Shown here one piece after another: positions 24,197-32,029 of a DNA stretch of 32,102 nt. The stretch spans positions 1 through 32,102 of the forward strand of contig JAJOKO010000002.1 of the NCBI GenBank assembly GCA_021129825.1, written 5' to 3'. The DNA is from Desulfotomaculum sp. GTDB lineage: Bacteria; Bacillota; Desulfotomaculia; Desulfotomaculales; Desulfohalotomaculaceae. The translations under genes and the position numbers were made by a program. The notes beneath the pieces are model-generated. The model was not told the origin of the DNA. It did no database searches and saw only the letters and a list, made by a program, of their open reading frames with translations. Within the stretch, counting starts at the first letter, position 1. Every line of letters begins with the position of its first letter.

Positions 24197-25456
24197 CTAA
24201 AAAATAACATCAAAAAACAGCGGCACATAAGTTACTATCAATAAAACAAAAATTAATGCCCCTATCAACGGGACTACCGCCCGGCTGATCTTACCAATAG
24301 AAATATTAGAAACAATACTGGCAATATATAAATTTATAGCCACCGGCGGCGTAATCATCCCAATAGCCAAACCCAGCATCATAATAATACCAAAATGAAT
24401 TAAATCTACTTCTAAAGCAATTACCAGCGGCAAAAAAATTGGGGTAAGAATAATTAAGGCTGATGCTGTTTCCATAAAGATACCAGTAAACAAAATAATC
24501 AAATTAATCAGTAAAAGGATTACCAACGTGTTTTCGGATAAAGATAGCACCGCCCCGGCAATCATATTCGGAATCTGCCACTTAGCTAAAACCCAGCTTA
24601 AAGCACTGGACGTAGCAATAATAAACATGATTACCGATGTGGTTACGGCAGAACGAATAACAATATTAAAAATATCTTGCCAACCCATATCCCGGTAAAT
24701 AAAAACAGCTACTATTAAAGCCCAATTCACAGCTATCACCGCTGCTTCAGAGGGGGTAAAATATCCGGAAAATATACCGCCTAAAATAATCACCGGGGTC
24801 ATCAAGCCCCAAATAGATCCTTTAAATGTTCGCCAAATATTTGCCGCTGAAAACGGCGTACCCTTAGGGTAGTTATTTTTATAAGCAATATACAGGGCTA
24901 TGCTCATTAAGGTTAACCCGATAAGTATCCCTGGAATAATCCCGTTCATAAAAAGTCGCGCCGCTGATTGCTCCGCCATGACTGCATAAATTATCATTGG
25001 TACCGAGGGCGGTATTACTATCCCGGCACATCCCCCGGCAGCAACCAGTGCCGCTGAAAAAGGAGGATCATACCCTTTTTTTCGTAACTCCGGTATCAAC
25101 GTGCTACCCACCGCTGCTGTAGTAGCTGCACCGGATCCGGAAATAGCGGCAAAAAACATCGAAGCTTTTACCGTCACCACCCATAACCCACCTCTTAAAA
25201 AACCTAAAAATGAATCTGCAAACTGAATCAATCTTTCGGATATTTTACCTTTTGCCAACAGATCACCGGCTAAAATAAAAAAAGGAATTGCTATCAACGG
25301 AAATGAATCGACACCGGCAAACATTCTCTGCGGCACAACCATAAGTGGTATCCCTTCACTGAATAATACTACTATGGTAGTGACACCAATCACCACAGCC
25401 ACCGGAATACCCAACAAAAGCAACATACAAAAAAGTACTACTAACAGTAATATCAT
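24197..25456 (-). CDS. dctM: TRAP transporter large permease DctM
   Basis: A 419-residue integral membrane protein of about 12 hydrophobic segments, the usual DctM size. Recognisable family stretches are FPLIAIPFFILAGDLLAKGKISERLI, SGSGAATTAAVGSTLIPE, GIVIPPSVPMIIYAV, SEAAVIAVNWAL and TPPVAINLYIAS. It imports an organic acid with a sodium or proton gradient together with DctQ and the DctP binding protein. Its ATG overlaps the dctQ stop by one base (TAATG). The adjacent oxidase genes suggest the substrate is a 2-hydroxyacid; this is inference. Confidence 0.94.
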   Translation of the reverse strand: MILLLVVLFCMLLLLGIPVAVVIGVTTIVVLFSEGIPLMVVPQRMFAGVDSFPLIAIPFFILAGDLLAKGKISERLIQFADSFLGFLRGGLWVVTVKASMFFAAISGSGAATTAAVGSTLIPELRKKGYDPPFSAALVAAGGCAGIVIPPSVPMIIYAVMAEQSAARLFMNGIIPGILIGLTLMSIALYIAYKNNYPKGTPFSAANIWRTFKGSIWGLMTPVIILGGIFSGYFTPSEAAVIAVNWALIVAVFIYRDMGWQDIFNIVIRSAVTTSVIMFIIATSSALSWVLAKWQIPNMIAGAVLSLSENTLVILLLINLIILFTGIFMETASALIILTPIFLPLVIALEVDLIHFGIIMMLGLAIGMITPPVAINLYIASIVSNISIGKISRAVVPLIGALIFVLLIVTYVPLFFDVIF

Positions 25457-25959
25457 TACTTTTTCACCTGCTTTTGCACATGGCTACTAAATTCCATACT
25501 CAAACCAGCCAAGGCGTGAATCAACATGATACCCATACTGGCAGTAATACCGAAATAAACGTACTGCATCGGTAACGACATCGCTGGAGAAATTTGAAAA
25601 ATCTGCAATTGAATCATTTGCCAGTTATAATAAAGCAGTACACCAAAAAAAATCATTGATATTAAATATTGGAAAGTGGTAAACCAAATCTTGATTTTAG
25701 CTTTGAGATTATTGACCGCAAAATTAATAACAATATGCGTGCCTCTTTTATAAGCCATGGTTGCTGCAAAAAAAGTAATCCATACCAAAAGATATCTGGA
25801 TAATTCTTCACTCCAAATCAAAGCATCAAAAAATACCCTAAAAATAATTTGTAAAGTAGTAGTGATCACTAAACCGACCATTAAAACAAACACCAACCGG
25901 GTTACTAACCAGTCCACCGATATGCTTAATTTATCTAGTGTTTTGAAAATAATGTCCAT
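25456..25959 (-). CDS. dctQ: TRAP transporter small permease DctQ
   Basis: A protein of about 167 residues with four hydrophobic helices and the family motif WSEELSRYLLVWITFFAA (about 52-69), plus RGTHIVINF. It links DctM to the binding protein. ATG 25959 is preferred because GGAGG lies six bases upstream; ATG 25965 is also in frame. A stem-loop separates it from dctP. Confidence 0.92.
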   Translation of the reverse strand: MDIIFKTLDKLSISVDWLVTRLVFVLMVGLVITTTLQIIFRVFFDALIWSEELSRYLLVWITFFAATMAYKRGTHIVINFAVNNLKAKIKIWFTTFQYLISMIFFGVLLYYNWQMIQLQIFQISPAMSLPMQYVYFGITASMGIMLIHALAGLSMEFSSHVQKQVKK

Positions 25960-25985
25960 TAACATCCTCCGGCAAAATTCGAAAA

Positions 25986-26029
25986 TTGCCGATTCTAAAA
26001 AAGCACAAAGACCTGTCTAGAATCGGCAA
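25986..26029 (-). promoter_or_regulatory. Intercistronic 12-bp perfect stem-loop between dctP and dctQ
   Basis: TTGCCGATTCTA (25986-25997) and TAGAATCGGCAA (26018-26029) are a perfect 12-bp inverted repeat around a 20-base loop. No U-run follows on the coding strand, so it is better read as an mRNA-stabilising or partial attenuating hairpin. Such structures commonly raise binding-protein transcript levels over permease transcripts in transporter operons. Confidence 0.6.
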
Positions 26030-26051
26030 CCGTTATTTTCAGGATAACCTA

Positions 26052-27062
26052 CTATTGCTTCACTGCTTCAATTTCTTTAAGTAAATCACCAAATCGTTCT
26101 TGGTATTTTTCATAAACTGGTTGCACCGCTGCTCTAAACGGGGCTAAATCAGGTTCAATAATTTCCATCCCTTGTTCTTTTAGATAGGTTATTTGTTCTG
26201 TTATTTGTAGCGCATTCCATTCCCGGGCATATTCTGCTGCTATTTGAGCAGATTCAACTAAAATAGCTTGTTCTTCTGCCGAAAAAGAATCGAATAATCC
26301 TTTACCCATTAGAATAGTGACCGGAGCGTAGGTATGCCGGGTCATAGACATGTATTTTTGAGTTTCATATAATTTAAAAGCTTTGATAACATTAACCGGA
26401 TTTTCTTGCCCGTCAATCGTACCTTGCTGCAAAGCTGTTAAAGCCTCTGTCCAGGCCATCGGCACAGTATTAGCTCCTAAAGCTTGAAAGGTTTCGATAT
26501 AAACCGGATTTTCCATAACCCGGATTTTTAAACCTTCAATATCTGCTGGTGTATTAACCGGATGAACGGAGTTAGTCAAATTTCTAAAGCCACGTTCAGC
26601 AAAAGCCAATCCTTTTAGGTTAACAGTTTCTAATTTATCCAGTACTTTTTGACCTACTTCACTGTCAAGCACTTTATGTGCTTCTTCAGCATCAGCAAAA
26701 AGAAACGGCATATCAAAAATAGCTATCTCCGGTAAAAAATTAGCAATCGGCCCGTTGGTAATTACACCCATATCTACTGTGCCAATTTGCATACTTTCAA
26801 TTAACGTGCGTTCATCTCCCAAAACGGCATTAGGGTAAATTTTAACTTTAATTTGACCGTTAGTTTTTTGTTCTAGTAGTTCTTTAAACTTCACAGCAGT
26901 GACATGATAAATATCCTGTTCATTAACTACATGAGCCAGTTTAATTACCTGTGGTTCATCCTCTGTTACCGCTTGTTCTGCTTGCTGTTGACCACATGCC
27001 GTTAATAAAAGCATGGTTACCATCATACATGTGATTAAAGCCAGCATTCTAATTCTTTTCAT
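26052..27062 (-). CDS. dctP: TRAP transporter substrate-binding lipoprotein DctP
   Basis: A 336-residue DctP-family binding protein. The N-terminus is a lipoprotein signal with lipobox LTAC at 20-23, so the mature protein is anchored outside the membrane at Cys23. Body motifs include KLAHVVNEQD, GLKIRVMENPVYIETFQALGANTVPM and WTEALTALQQGTIDGQENP; the Arg in KIRVM is the usual carboxylate-binding position. This identifies an organic acid ligand in general terms. Its own promoter lies upstream and a stem-loop downstream. ATG follows AAGGGGGC at a normal distance. Confidence 0.94.
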   Translation of the reverse strand: MKRIRMLALITCMMVTMLLLTACGQQQAEQAVTEDEPQVIKLAHVVNEQDIYHVTAVKFKELLEQKTNGQIKVKIYPNAVLGDERTLIESMQIGTVDMGVITNGPIANFLPEIAIFDMPFLFADAEEAHKVLDSEVGQKVLDKLETVNLKGLAFAERGFRNLTNSVHPVNTPADIEGLKIRVMENPVYIETFQALGANTVPMAWTEALTALQQGTIDGQENPVNVIKAFKLYETQKYMSMTRHTYAPVTILMGKGLFDSFSAEEQAILVESAQIAAEYAREWNALQITEQITYLKEQGMEIIEPDLAPFRAAVQPVYEKYQERFGDLLKEIEAVKQ

Positions 27063-27110
27063 TTGTAAAAAGCCCCCTTATTTTTTAAAGAATAATTAAT
27101 TTAATGCTCT

Positions 27111-27140
27111 ATTCTAACAATTTAATAGCACTAACGTCAA
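27111..27140 (-). promoter_or_regulatory. Sigma-A-type promoter of dctP
   Basis: On the minus strand TTGACG (27140-27135) and TAGAAT (27116-27111) each match the consensus at 5 of 6 bases, with an 18-base spacer. A transcript would start near 27104, about 40 bases before the dctP ATG. It lies just after the glcF stop, so dctP-dctQ-dctM-glcD can be expressed separately from purD-glcF. Confidence 0.65.
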
Positions 27141-27158
27141 TTAAAAATATTCTAACAT

Positions 27159-28442
27159 TCACAGATCATCGTGAAAATTTTGATATGACTCTGCCAGCAA
27201 CTCTACAAGATGCCTTACCGGTTGAGACATTTTTTCTTGAGCCAAACCGTCACTTAACTGCATCCGGCAAGAACCACATGCAGTAATTACAGTAGCCGCA
27301 GTGGTAGATGCTATATCTGCCAATTTTCGTTTTAAGATCTTATAAGAGAGGTCATAATGCGTCAAACTAAAAGAACCCGCCCCACCGCAACAGCGATTCG
27401 GTTGTTTTAGCGGGTTAAATTTCAATCCTGGGATAGTTTTAATTATTTTCAATGGTTCTTGCACCGCACCTATCCCCCGACCAACATGACAAGGTTGATG
27501 ATAGGTTACTGTTTTATTAACCACACCCAAATTTTCTTTGTTTAATGGTTGTAAGTTAACTAGCAATTGAGAAAAGTCGTAAACCTTTTTAGCCAGTATT
27601 GCAGCTTTCTCACTATATTCCGGCACATCTTTTAATAACTCCGGGTAATGCTTTTTAAAAGCCTCTCCACAGGTACCGCAAACGGTTACTAGCGCATCTA
27701 CATCACACTGGCTGAAAATAGCTACTTGTGATTTAGCTATGTCCATAGTGGTAGCGGTATCGCCATGTAACAATACCGGCGTACCACAGCAATGTTGTTT
27801 TTTGGGAACAACTACTTCAATATTATTATGTGCCATCACCGTTAAGAAAGCCTGCCCGGTATTAGGATAGATGAAATTAGTAGTACAACCGCTAAAAAAA
27901 GCAACTTTACTCCGGGGATCAGTGACCTTGTTTATTGCCGGTAGGTTGAGCAAAAAAGGCTTGTCCGCCAATACAGGCATCACCCGGCGCAATTCTAAAC
28001 CGCTAACTGGATAACGAATATTCATACTATCCTCGCTACGTTTAAAAAACAAGTCCTGCGTTTTAGCCCCAATAGCCATACCGGCTTTAAACAAAGTTGG
28101 TTGGGCTAAACATTTAAAAAGTAGTTTTTTGGCTAATGGTAAACTGCGTTCTTTAGCTAGCATCACTCTGGCCGCTAGCACAATTTTATCCGGCGCTACT
28201 CCACTGGGACAACTACCGGCGCAAGCCTTACAAATTAGACAAGTAGTAAAAATTCGGGTTAAGTCCTTAGTAGGTTTTAACACCCCTTTTAATACCGCTG
28301 CCGCTAAATGTACTTTACCACGAGCCACCATATCCTCTGTCTTTGTTTCCTGGTAAAGAGGACAAACCGCTTGGCAATTGCCACATTTGATACATTTAAT
28401 TATTTCGTTTTCAATTTCCGGAAATTGCTTTAAATAGCTCAT
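27159..28442 (-). CDS. glcF: Iron-sulfur subunit of a 2-hydroxyacid oxidase, GlcF-type
   Basis: A 427-residue protein with two N-terminal 4Fe-4S clusters, C17-x2-C20-x2-C23-x3-C27 and C68-x2-C71-x2-C74-x3-C78, followed by two cysteine-rich CCG domains (CCGTPVLLHGD and CCGGAGSFSLTHY). This is the arrangement of GlcF and related electron-transfer subunits that pair with GlcD-type flavoproteins. The partner is separated by the three TRAP transporter genes. ATG 28442 is chosen because GAAGGGA lies eight bases upstream; a GTG at 28466 would overlap the purD stop. The close packing with purD suggests read-through from the purine genes. Confidence 0.9.
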   Translation of the reverse strand: MSYLKQFPEIENEIIKCIKCGNCQAVCPLYQETKTEDMVARGKVHLAAAVLKGVLKPTKDLTRIFTTCLICKACAGSCPSGVAPDKIVLAARVMLAKERSLPLAKKLLFKCLAQPTLFKAGMAIGAKTQDLFFKRSEDSMNIRYPVSGLELRRVMPVLADKPFLLNLPAINKVTDPRSKVAFFSGCTTNFIYPNTGQAFLTVMAHNNIEVVVPKKQHCCGTPVLLHGDTATTMDIAKSQVAIFSQCDVDALVTVCGTCGEAFKKHYPELLKDVPEYSEKAAILAKKVYDFSQLLVNLQPLNKENLGVVNKTVTYHQPCHVGRGIGAVQEPLKIIKTIPGLKFNPLKQPNRCCGGAGSFSLTHYDLSYKILKRKLADIASTTAATVITACGSCRMQLSDGLAQEKMSQPVRHLVELLAESYQNFHDDL

Positions 28443-28462
28443 AGCTATAATCCCTTCACTTC

Positions 28463-29731
28463 TCACTGCTTTAAAATCGCCTTACTACCAATATCCTTAC
28501 GGCAATATCCGCCTTTAAACTTTATTTTACCCACCCCGTTATAGGCTTTAGCAATCGCTTCGGGGATATCATTACCGACCGAGGTCACTCCTAACACTCG
28601 CCCGCCATTGGTCACAATTTGCCCATCTTTTGCCGCTGTACCGGCATGAAACACTATTACATCTTTGGTTCCTATATCCAGACCGGTGATTAGATCTCCT
28701 TTGGTATACTTGCCGGGATAACCGCCGGCAGCCATGACCACGCATACAGAAACAGCTTGTTTCCATGCTATGTCCACTTGGTCCAAACGCTCATCAATCA
28801 CTGCTTCCATTATTGCCACCAAGTCAGTATCTAAAAGCGACAGCACCGGTTGGGTTTCCGGATCGCCAAAACGCACGTTATATTCCAATACTTTAGGCCC
28901 GTCAGCTGTGAGCATCAGCCCGGCATAAATTACCCCTTGATACTGCCAACCTTGGGCAGCCATGCCTTTAACAGTCGGTTCTAAAATATCCCTCATTACA
29001 ATTTCGTTCAACTCCGGCGTGTACAATGGTGTCGGAGCATAAGCACCCATGCCGCCTGTATTCGGTCCACAGTCATCGTCAAAGGCCCGCTTGTGATCTT
29101 GGGAGGCTAACATCGGAATAATGGTTTTACCGTCTGTAAAAGCTAATACACTGACTTCTTGTCCTACCAAAAATTCTTCAATTACTACCTGGTTACCGGC
29201 TTCACCAAATTCTTTGTCTACAATCACCTTATTCACCGCAGCCAAAGCATCAGCCGTATGCTGACAAATAAGCACCCCTTTGCCGGCAGCTAAGCCGGAT
29301 GCCTTCACCACCAGTGGACCACCTTTAGCTCGCACATAATCAGTCGCTTCATGAGCATTGGGAAATGCGGCATACTTAGCAGTAGGAATGTTATATTTAG
29401 CCATAAAATGCTTGGATAATGCTTTACTGCCTTCCAGTTGAGCCGCATTTTTAGTTGGACCAAAAATTCGCAAACCGGCAGCGGTAAATTGATCTACTAT
29501 CCCTGCCACCAGAGGCATTTCCGGACCAACTACCGTCAAATCCATCTTTTCTTTTTGAGCAAATCGAAGTAAACCGGCTACATCTGCTGCTTTAATATCA
29601 ACGCAAGTAGCTATTTGAGCAATACCAGCATTACCCGGCGCACAGAATATTTTTTCAACTTTAGGGCTTTGAGCTATTTTCCATACCAAGGCATGTTCCC
29701 GACCGCCCCCACCTACTACTAAAACTTTCAT
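28463..29731 (-). CDS. purD: Phosphoribosylamine-glycine ligase (GAR synthetase)
   Basis: A 422-residue ATP-grasp enzyme that joins 5-phosphoribosylamine and glycine in de novo purine synthesis. Motifs: GGGGREHALVWKI (7-19), VGPEMPLVAGI, KASGLAAGKGV, EEFLVGQEVSVLAFTDG, RAFDDDCGPNTGGMGAYAPTP and EYNVRFGDPETQP. Length is normal and the sequence has no palindromic insertion, unlike purH nearby. The ATG directly follows the DUF502 stop (TGAATG). Confidence 0.97.
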   Translation of the reverse strand: MKVLVVGGGGREHALVWKIAQSPKVEKIFCAPGNAGIAQIATCVDIKAADVAGLLRFAQKEKMDLTVVGPEMPLVAGIVDQFTAAGLRIFGPTKNAAQLEGSKALSKHFMAKYNIPTAKYAAFPNAHEATDYVRAKGGPLVVKASGLAAGKGVLICQHTADALAAVNKVIVDKEFGEAGNQVVIEEFLVGQEVSVLAFTDGKTIIPMLASQDHKRAFDDDCGPNTGGMGAYAPTPLYTPELNEIVMRDILEPTVKGMAAQGWQYQGVIYAGLMLTADGPKVLEYNVRFGDPETQPVLSLLDTDLVAIMEAVIDERLDQVDIAWKQAVSVCVVMAAGGYPGKYTKGDLITGLDIGTKDVIVFHAGTAAKDGQIVTNGGRVLGVTSVGNDIPEAIAKAYNGVGKIKFKGGYCRKDIGSKAILKQ

Positions 29732-30364
29732 TCAGTAAATACCGCCTTTCTGATTCAGATCAGTAACAATACAGCAATTTGTTTTGGTATTAATCTCCGG
29801 TGGACCGACAACACCTAAAGATACGATCAATTTCATAGTTTCATTTACATTTATATCCAAATATTCTACTTCGTTTTCAGGAACATTAATTAGAAAACCA
29901 GTAGTGATATTTGGTGTAGTAGGAATAAACACAAAAATTCTTTTTTCGCCGTTAATCATAATATTATTATTAGTAATAAAACCAACGCTTTTTATTTCTT
30001 TTCCCGGAAACTGTACCAATACCGCCTGTTGAAAAGACTTTTTGTTTCCATTTAGCAGGGTGTTACTGGCTTCTTGAATTACTTTGTATACACTTTTTAC
30101 TACCGGGATTTTTTTAGCTAAATTATCTGTTATTTCCAATAGCTTCTTGCCTATAATATTGTTAGTAATCACACCTACTAAAAATATAAACAGAATTGTT
30201 GTCACAAATCCCAGACCAACTATTTTTTCACCAAACAATGCTTTTATTAATTCTGCTGTAATCCCATCTATAAACATAAATATCAAGTATAAAATCCAGA
30301 TCGTTAAAGTCAACGGTAATAATGCTGTCAAACCTGTTAAAAATATTCTTAGTATTTTCTTCAC
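29732..30364 (-). CDS. DUF502-family membrane protein
   Basis: A protein of about 210 residues with two N-terminal transmembrane segments (about 5-30 and 50-72) and a soluble C-terminal part with the family pattern VPVVKSVYKVIQEASNTLL-like and FVPTTPNITTGFLINVPE-like segments. The function of DUF502 is unknown. GTG 30364 is preferred, since GAAGG lies eight bases before it; a GTG at 30373 has no room for a ribosome site. It sits between purH and purD, tightly spaced, but a purine role is not supported by its sequence. Confidence 0.85.
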   Translation of the reverse strand: MKKILRIFLTGLTALLPLTLTIWILYLIFMFIDGITAELIKALFGEKIVGLGFVTTILFIFLVGVITNNIIGKKLLEITDNLAKKIPVVKSVYKVIQEASNTLLNGNKKSFQQAVLVQFPGKEIKSVGFITNNNIMINGEKRIFVFIPTTPNITTGFLINVPENEVEYLDINVNETMKLIVSLGVVGPPEINTKTNCCIVTDLNQKGGIY

Positions 30365-30408
30365 GAAAAACACCTTCTAACTTTAATTAATTATAACTTA
30401 ACCAATAT

Positions 30409-32022
30409 TTAATGCTTAAAATGCCTGATGCCGGTAAACACCATCGCTAGCCCGTTTTCATTGCAGGCAGCAATAGATTCTTCATCCCGCACTGAACCAC
30501 CCGGTTGAATAATTGCTTTGATGCCAGCTTTAACCGCTACATCCACATTATCCCGGAACGGAAAAAAAGCATCCGATGCCAGTACTGCTCCGGCTACTTT
30601 TTCGCCGGCTTGCTTTAACGCTAGCTCTACTGAATCAACCCGGTTCATCTGCCCGGCACCAACACCAATAAGTTGCTTGTTTTTAGTAACCACAATAGCA
30701 TTGGACTTAACGTGTTTTACAACAGTGCACGCAAAAATAAGTTCCTCCAGTGCTTGTTTATTCAGCTGTTTTTCCGTTACTGTCCATAGTTCTTTGGGAT
30801 TCAGTAACTGGCGATTATTTTCTTGGATTAACAAACCACCGTTAACGCTACGTACTTCCACTAAATTGAAGGGGACATTCCGCGTGTTCTCTTGCGCGGT
30901 GTGTCCCTTTTCCACTAGATTATTGGTTTGTAGTGATAAATCCCCGGTTTTCAACAAGCGTAAATTAGATTTTTGAGTTAAGATATTCAGTGCTTGCTCA
31001 TCAAAATCCGGGGCAACGATTGCTTCTAAAAAAATAGCGTTCATTTTCTGAGCAGTAGCCGCATCCACCGGACGATTACAAGCCACAATGCCGCCAAAAG
31101 CAGATACCGGGTCACCATCCAGTGCTTTTTGATAAGCTACCTTCAACTCACCGGCACTAGCACAGCCACAAGGATTATTATGCTTAACAATTACCACTGT
31201 TGGTTCAGTAAATTCACGCCCTAACTCTAAAGCCGCATTGGCATCCAAAATATTGTTATATGAAAGTTCTTTACCATGTAATTGCTGGGCATTAGCTATA
31301 CACGCCCCAGACACTGTTGTTTGCCGGTAAAAAGCAGCTTGCTGGTGCGGATTTTCACCATAACGCAAAGTTTGTACCCGTTGGGCTGTTACACTTAATT
31401 CTGCCGGGAATATTTCCCCAGCTGTTTCGGTAAAATAATTAGCAACCGCACTGTCATAAGCAGCCACATGCGCAAAAGCCTCGCCAGCCAGTGCTAGGCG
31501 CAATTTGTGAATTGATGGGGACATTCCATGAAATGGTGTGTCCCCTGTCCTATTAAGTTCAGTTAATACTTCCGGATATCTATTGGGATTAACAACTACC
31601 AACACGTTTTGATAGTTTTTAGCTGCTGCCCGTACCATCGCCGGTCCGCCAATATCAATGTTTTCAAGGACCACTGCCAGTGTGGTGCCGGGCTTGGCAA
31701 TAGTTTCTCTAAAAGGATATAAATTGACTACCACTAAATCAATAGGAGTGATCTTTAATTCTTTAAGTTGATTTAAGTGTGCTTCGCTACGCAGTGCCAG
31801 TATGCCGGCATGCACGTTAGGGTGCAGTGTTTTTACCCGACCGTCTAAGATTTCCGGAAAACCGGTTACCTCTGATATGTACGTCACCGGCACTGCTGCC
31901 TTTTGTAGTGTTTTGGCTGTGCCGCCGGTAGATATAATTTCGATGCCCATAGCAACCAAACCACGACCAAACTCTACTAAGCCTTCTTTATTGGATACGC
32001 TGATTAGAGCCCGTTTAAGCAT
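30409..32022 (-). CDS. purH: Bifunctional AICAR transformylase/IMP cyclohydrolase with two repeat-encoded insertions
   Basis: A 537-residue enzyme for the last two steps of IMP synthesis, slightly longer than usual. The N-terminal cyclohydrolase domain shows STGGTAKTLQ, GRVKTLHPNVHAGIL and NIDIGGPAMVRAAAKN. The transformylase domain shows YGENPHQQAAFY and the catalytic KHNNPCG at 280-286. Residues about 158-172 (RTGDTPF-HGMSPSIH) and 370-387 (EKGHT-AQENTR-NVPF) are translations of palindromic element copies F and E, both in loops between conserved blocks. The second is flanked by a repeated NLVE peptide from a near-perfect 12-bp duplication. The catalytic residues are untouched. ATG 32022 follows AGGAGGT. 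Essential-pathway context suggests the protein still works. Confidence 0.96.
   Translation of the reverse strand: MLKRALISVSNKEGLVEFGRGLVAMGIEIISTGGTAKTLQKAAVPVTYISEVTGFPEILDGRVKTLHPNVHAGILALRSEAHLNQLKELKITPIDLVVVNLYPFRETIAKPGTTLAVVLENIDIGGPAMVRAAAKNYQNVLVVVNPNRYPEVLTELNRTGDTPFHGMSPSIHKLRLALAGEAFAHVAAYDSAVANYFTETAGEIFPAELSVTAQRVQTLRYGENPHQQAAFYRQTTVSGACIANAQQLHGKELSYNNILDANAALELGREFTEPTVVIVKHNNPCGCASAGELKVAYQKALDGDPVSAFGGIVACNRPVDAATAQKMNAIFLEAIVAPDFDEQALNILTQKSNLRLLKTGDLSLQTNNLVEKGHTAQENTRNVPFNLVEVRSVNGGLLIQENNRQLLNPKELWTVTEKQLNKQALEELIFACTVVKHVKSNAIVVTKNKQLIGVGAGQMNRVDSVELALKQAGEKVAGAVLASDAFFPFRDNVDVAVKAGIKAIIQPGGSVRDEESIAACNENGLAMVFTGIRHFKH
30856..30921 (-). repeat. Palindromic element copy E, in frame within purH
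   Basis: TTCCACTAAATT (30856-30867) and TTCCACTAGATT (30910-30921) are direct repeats matching 11 of 12 bases and 54 bases apart (18 codons). Between them the plus strand reads GAAGGGGACATTCC, GCGTGTTCTCTTGCGC, GGTGTGTCCC. The inner arms CCGCG and CGCGG pair perfectly. Translated as GHTAQENTRNVPF. Confidence 0.88.
31508..31556 (-). repeat. Palindromic element copy F, in frame within purH (second reading frame)
   Basis: The shortest copy: GATGGGGACATTCC, ATGAAAT, GGTGTGTCCCCTGTCCT; the CCAT/ATGG inner arms close a tight hairpin. It is read in a different frame from the other coding copies, giving GDTPFHGMSPSI instead of GHT...NVPIN. No flanking duplication is visible. Confidence 0.85.
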
Positions 32023-32029
32023 TCGCTAG

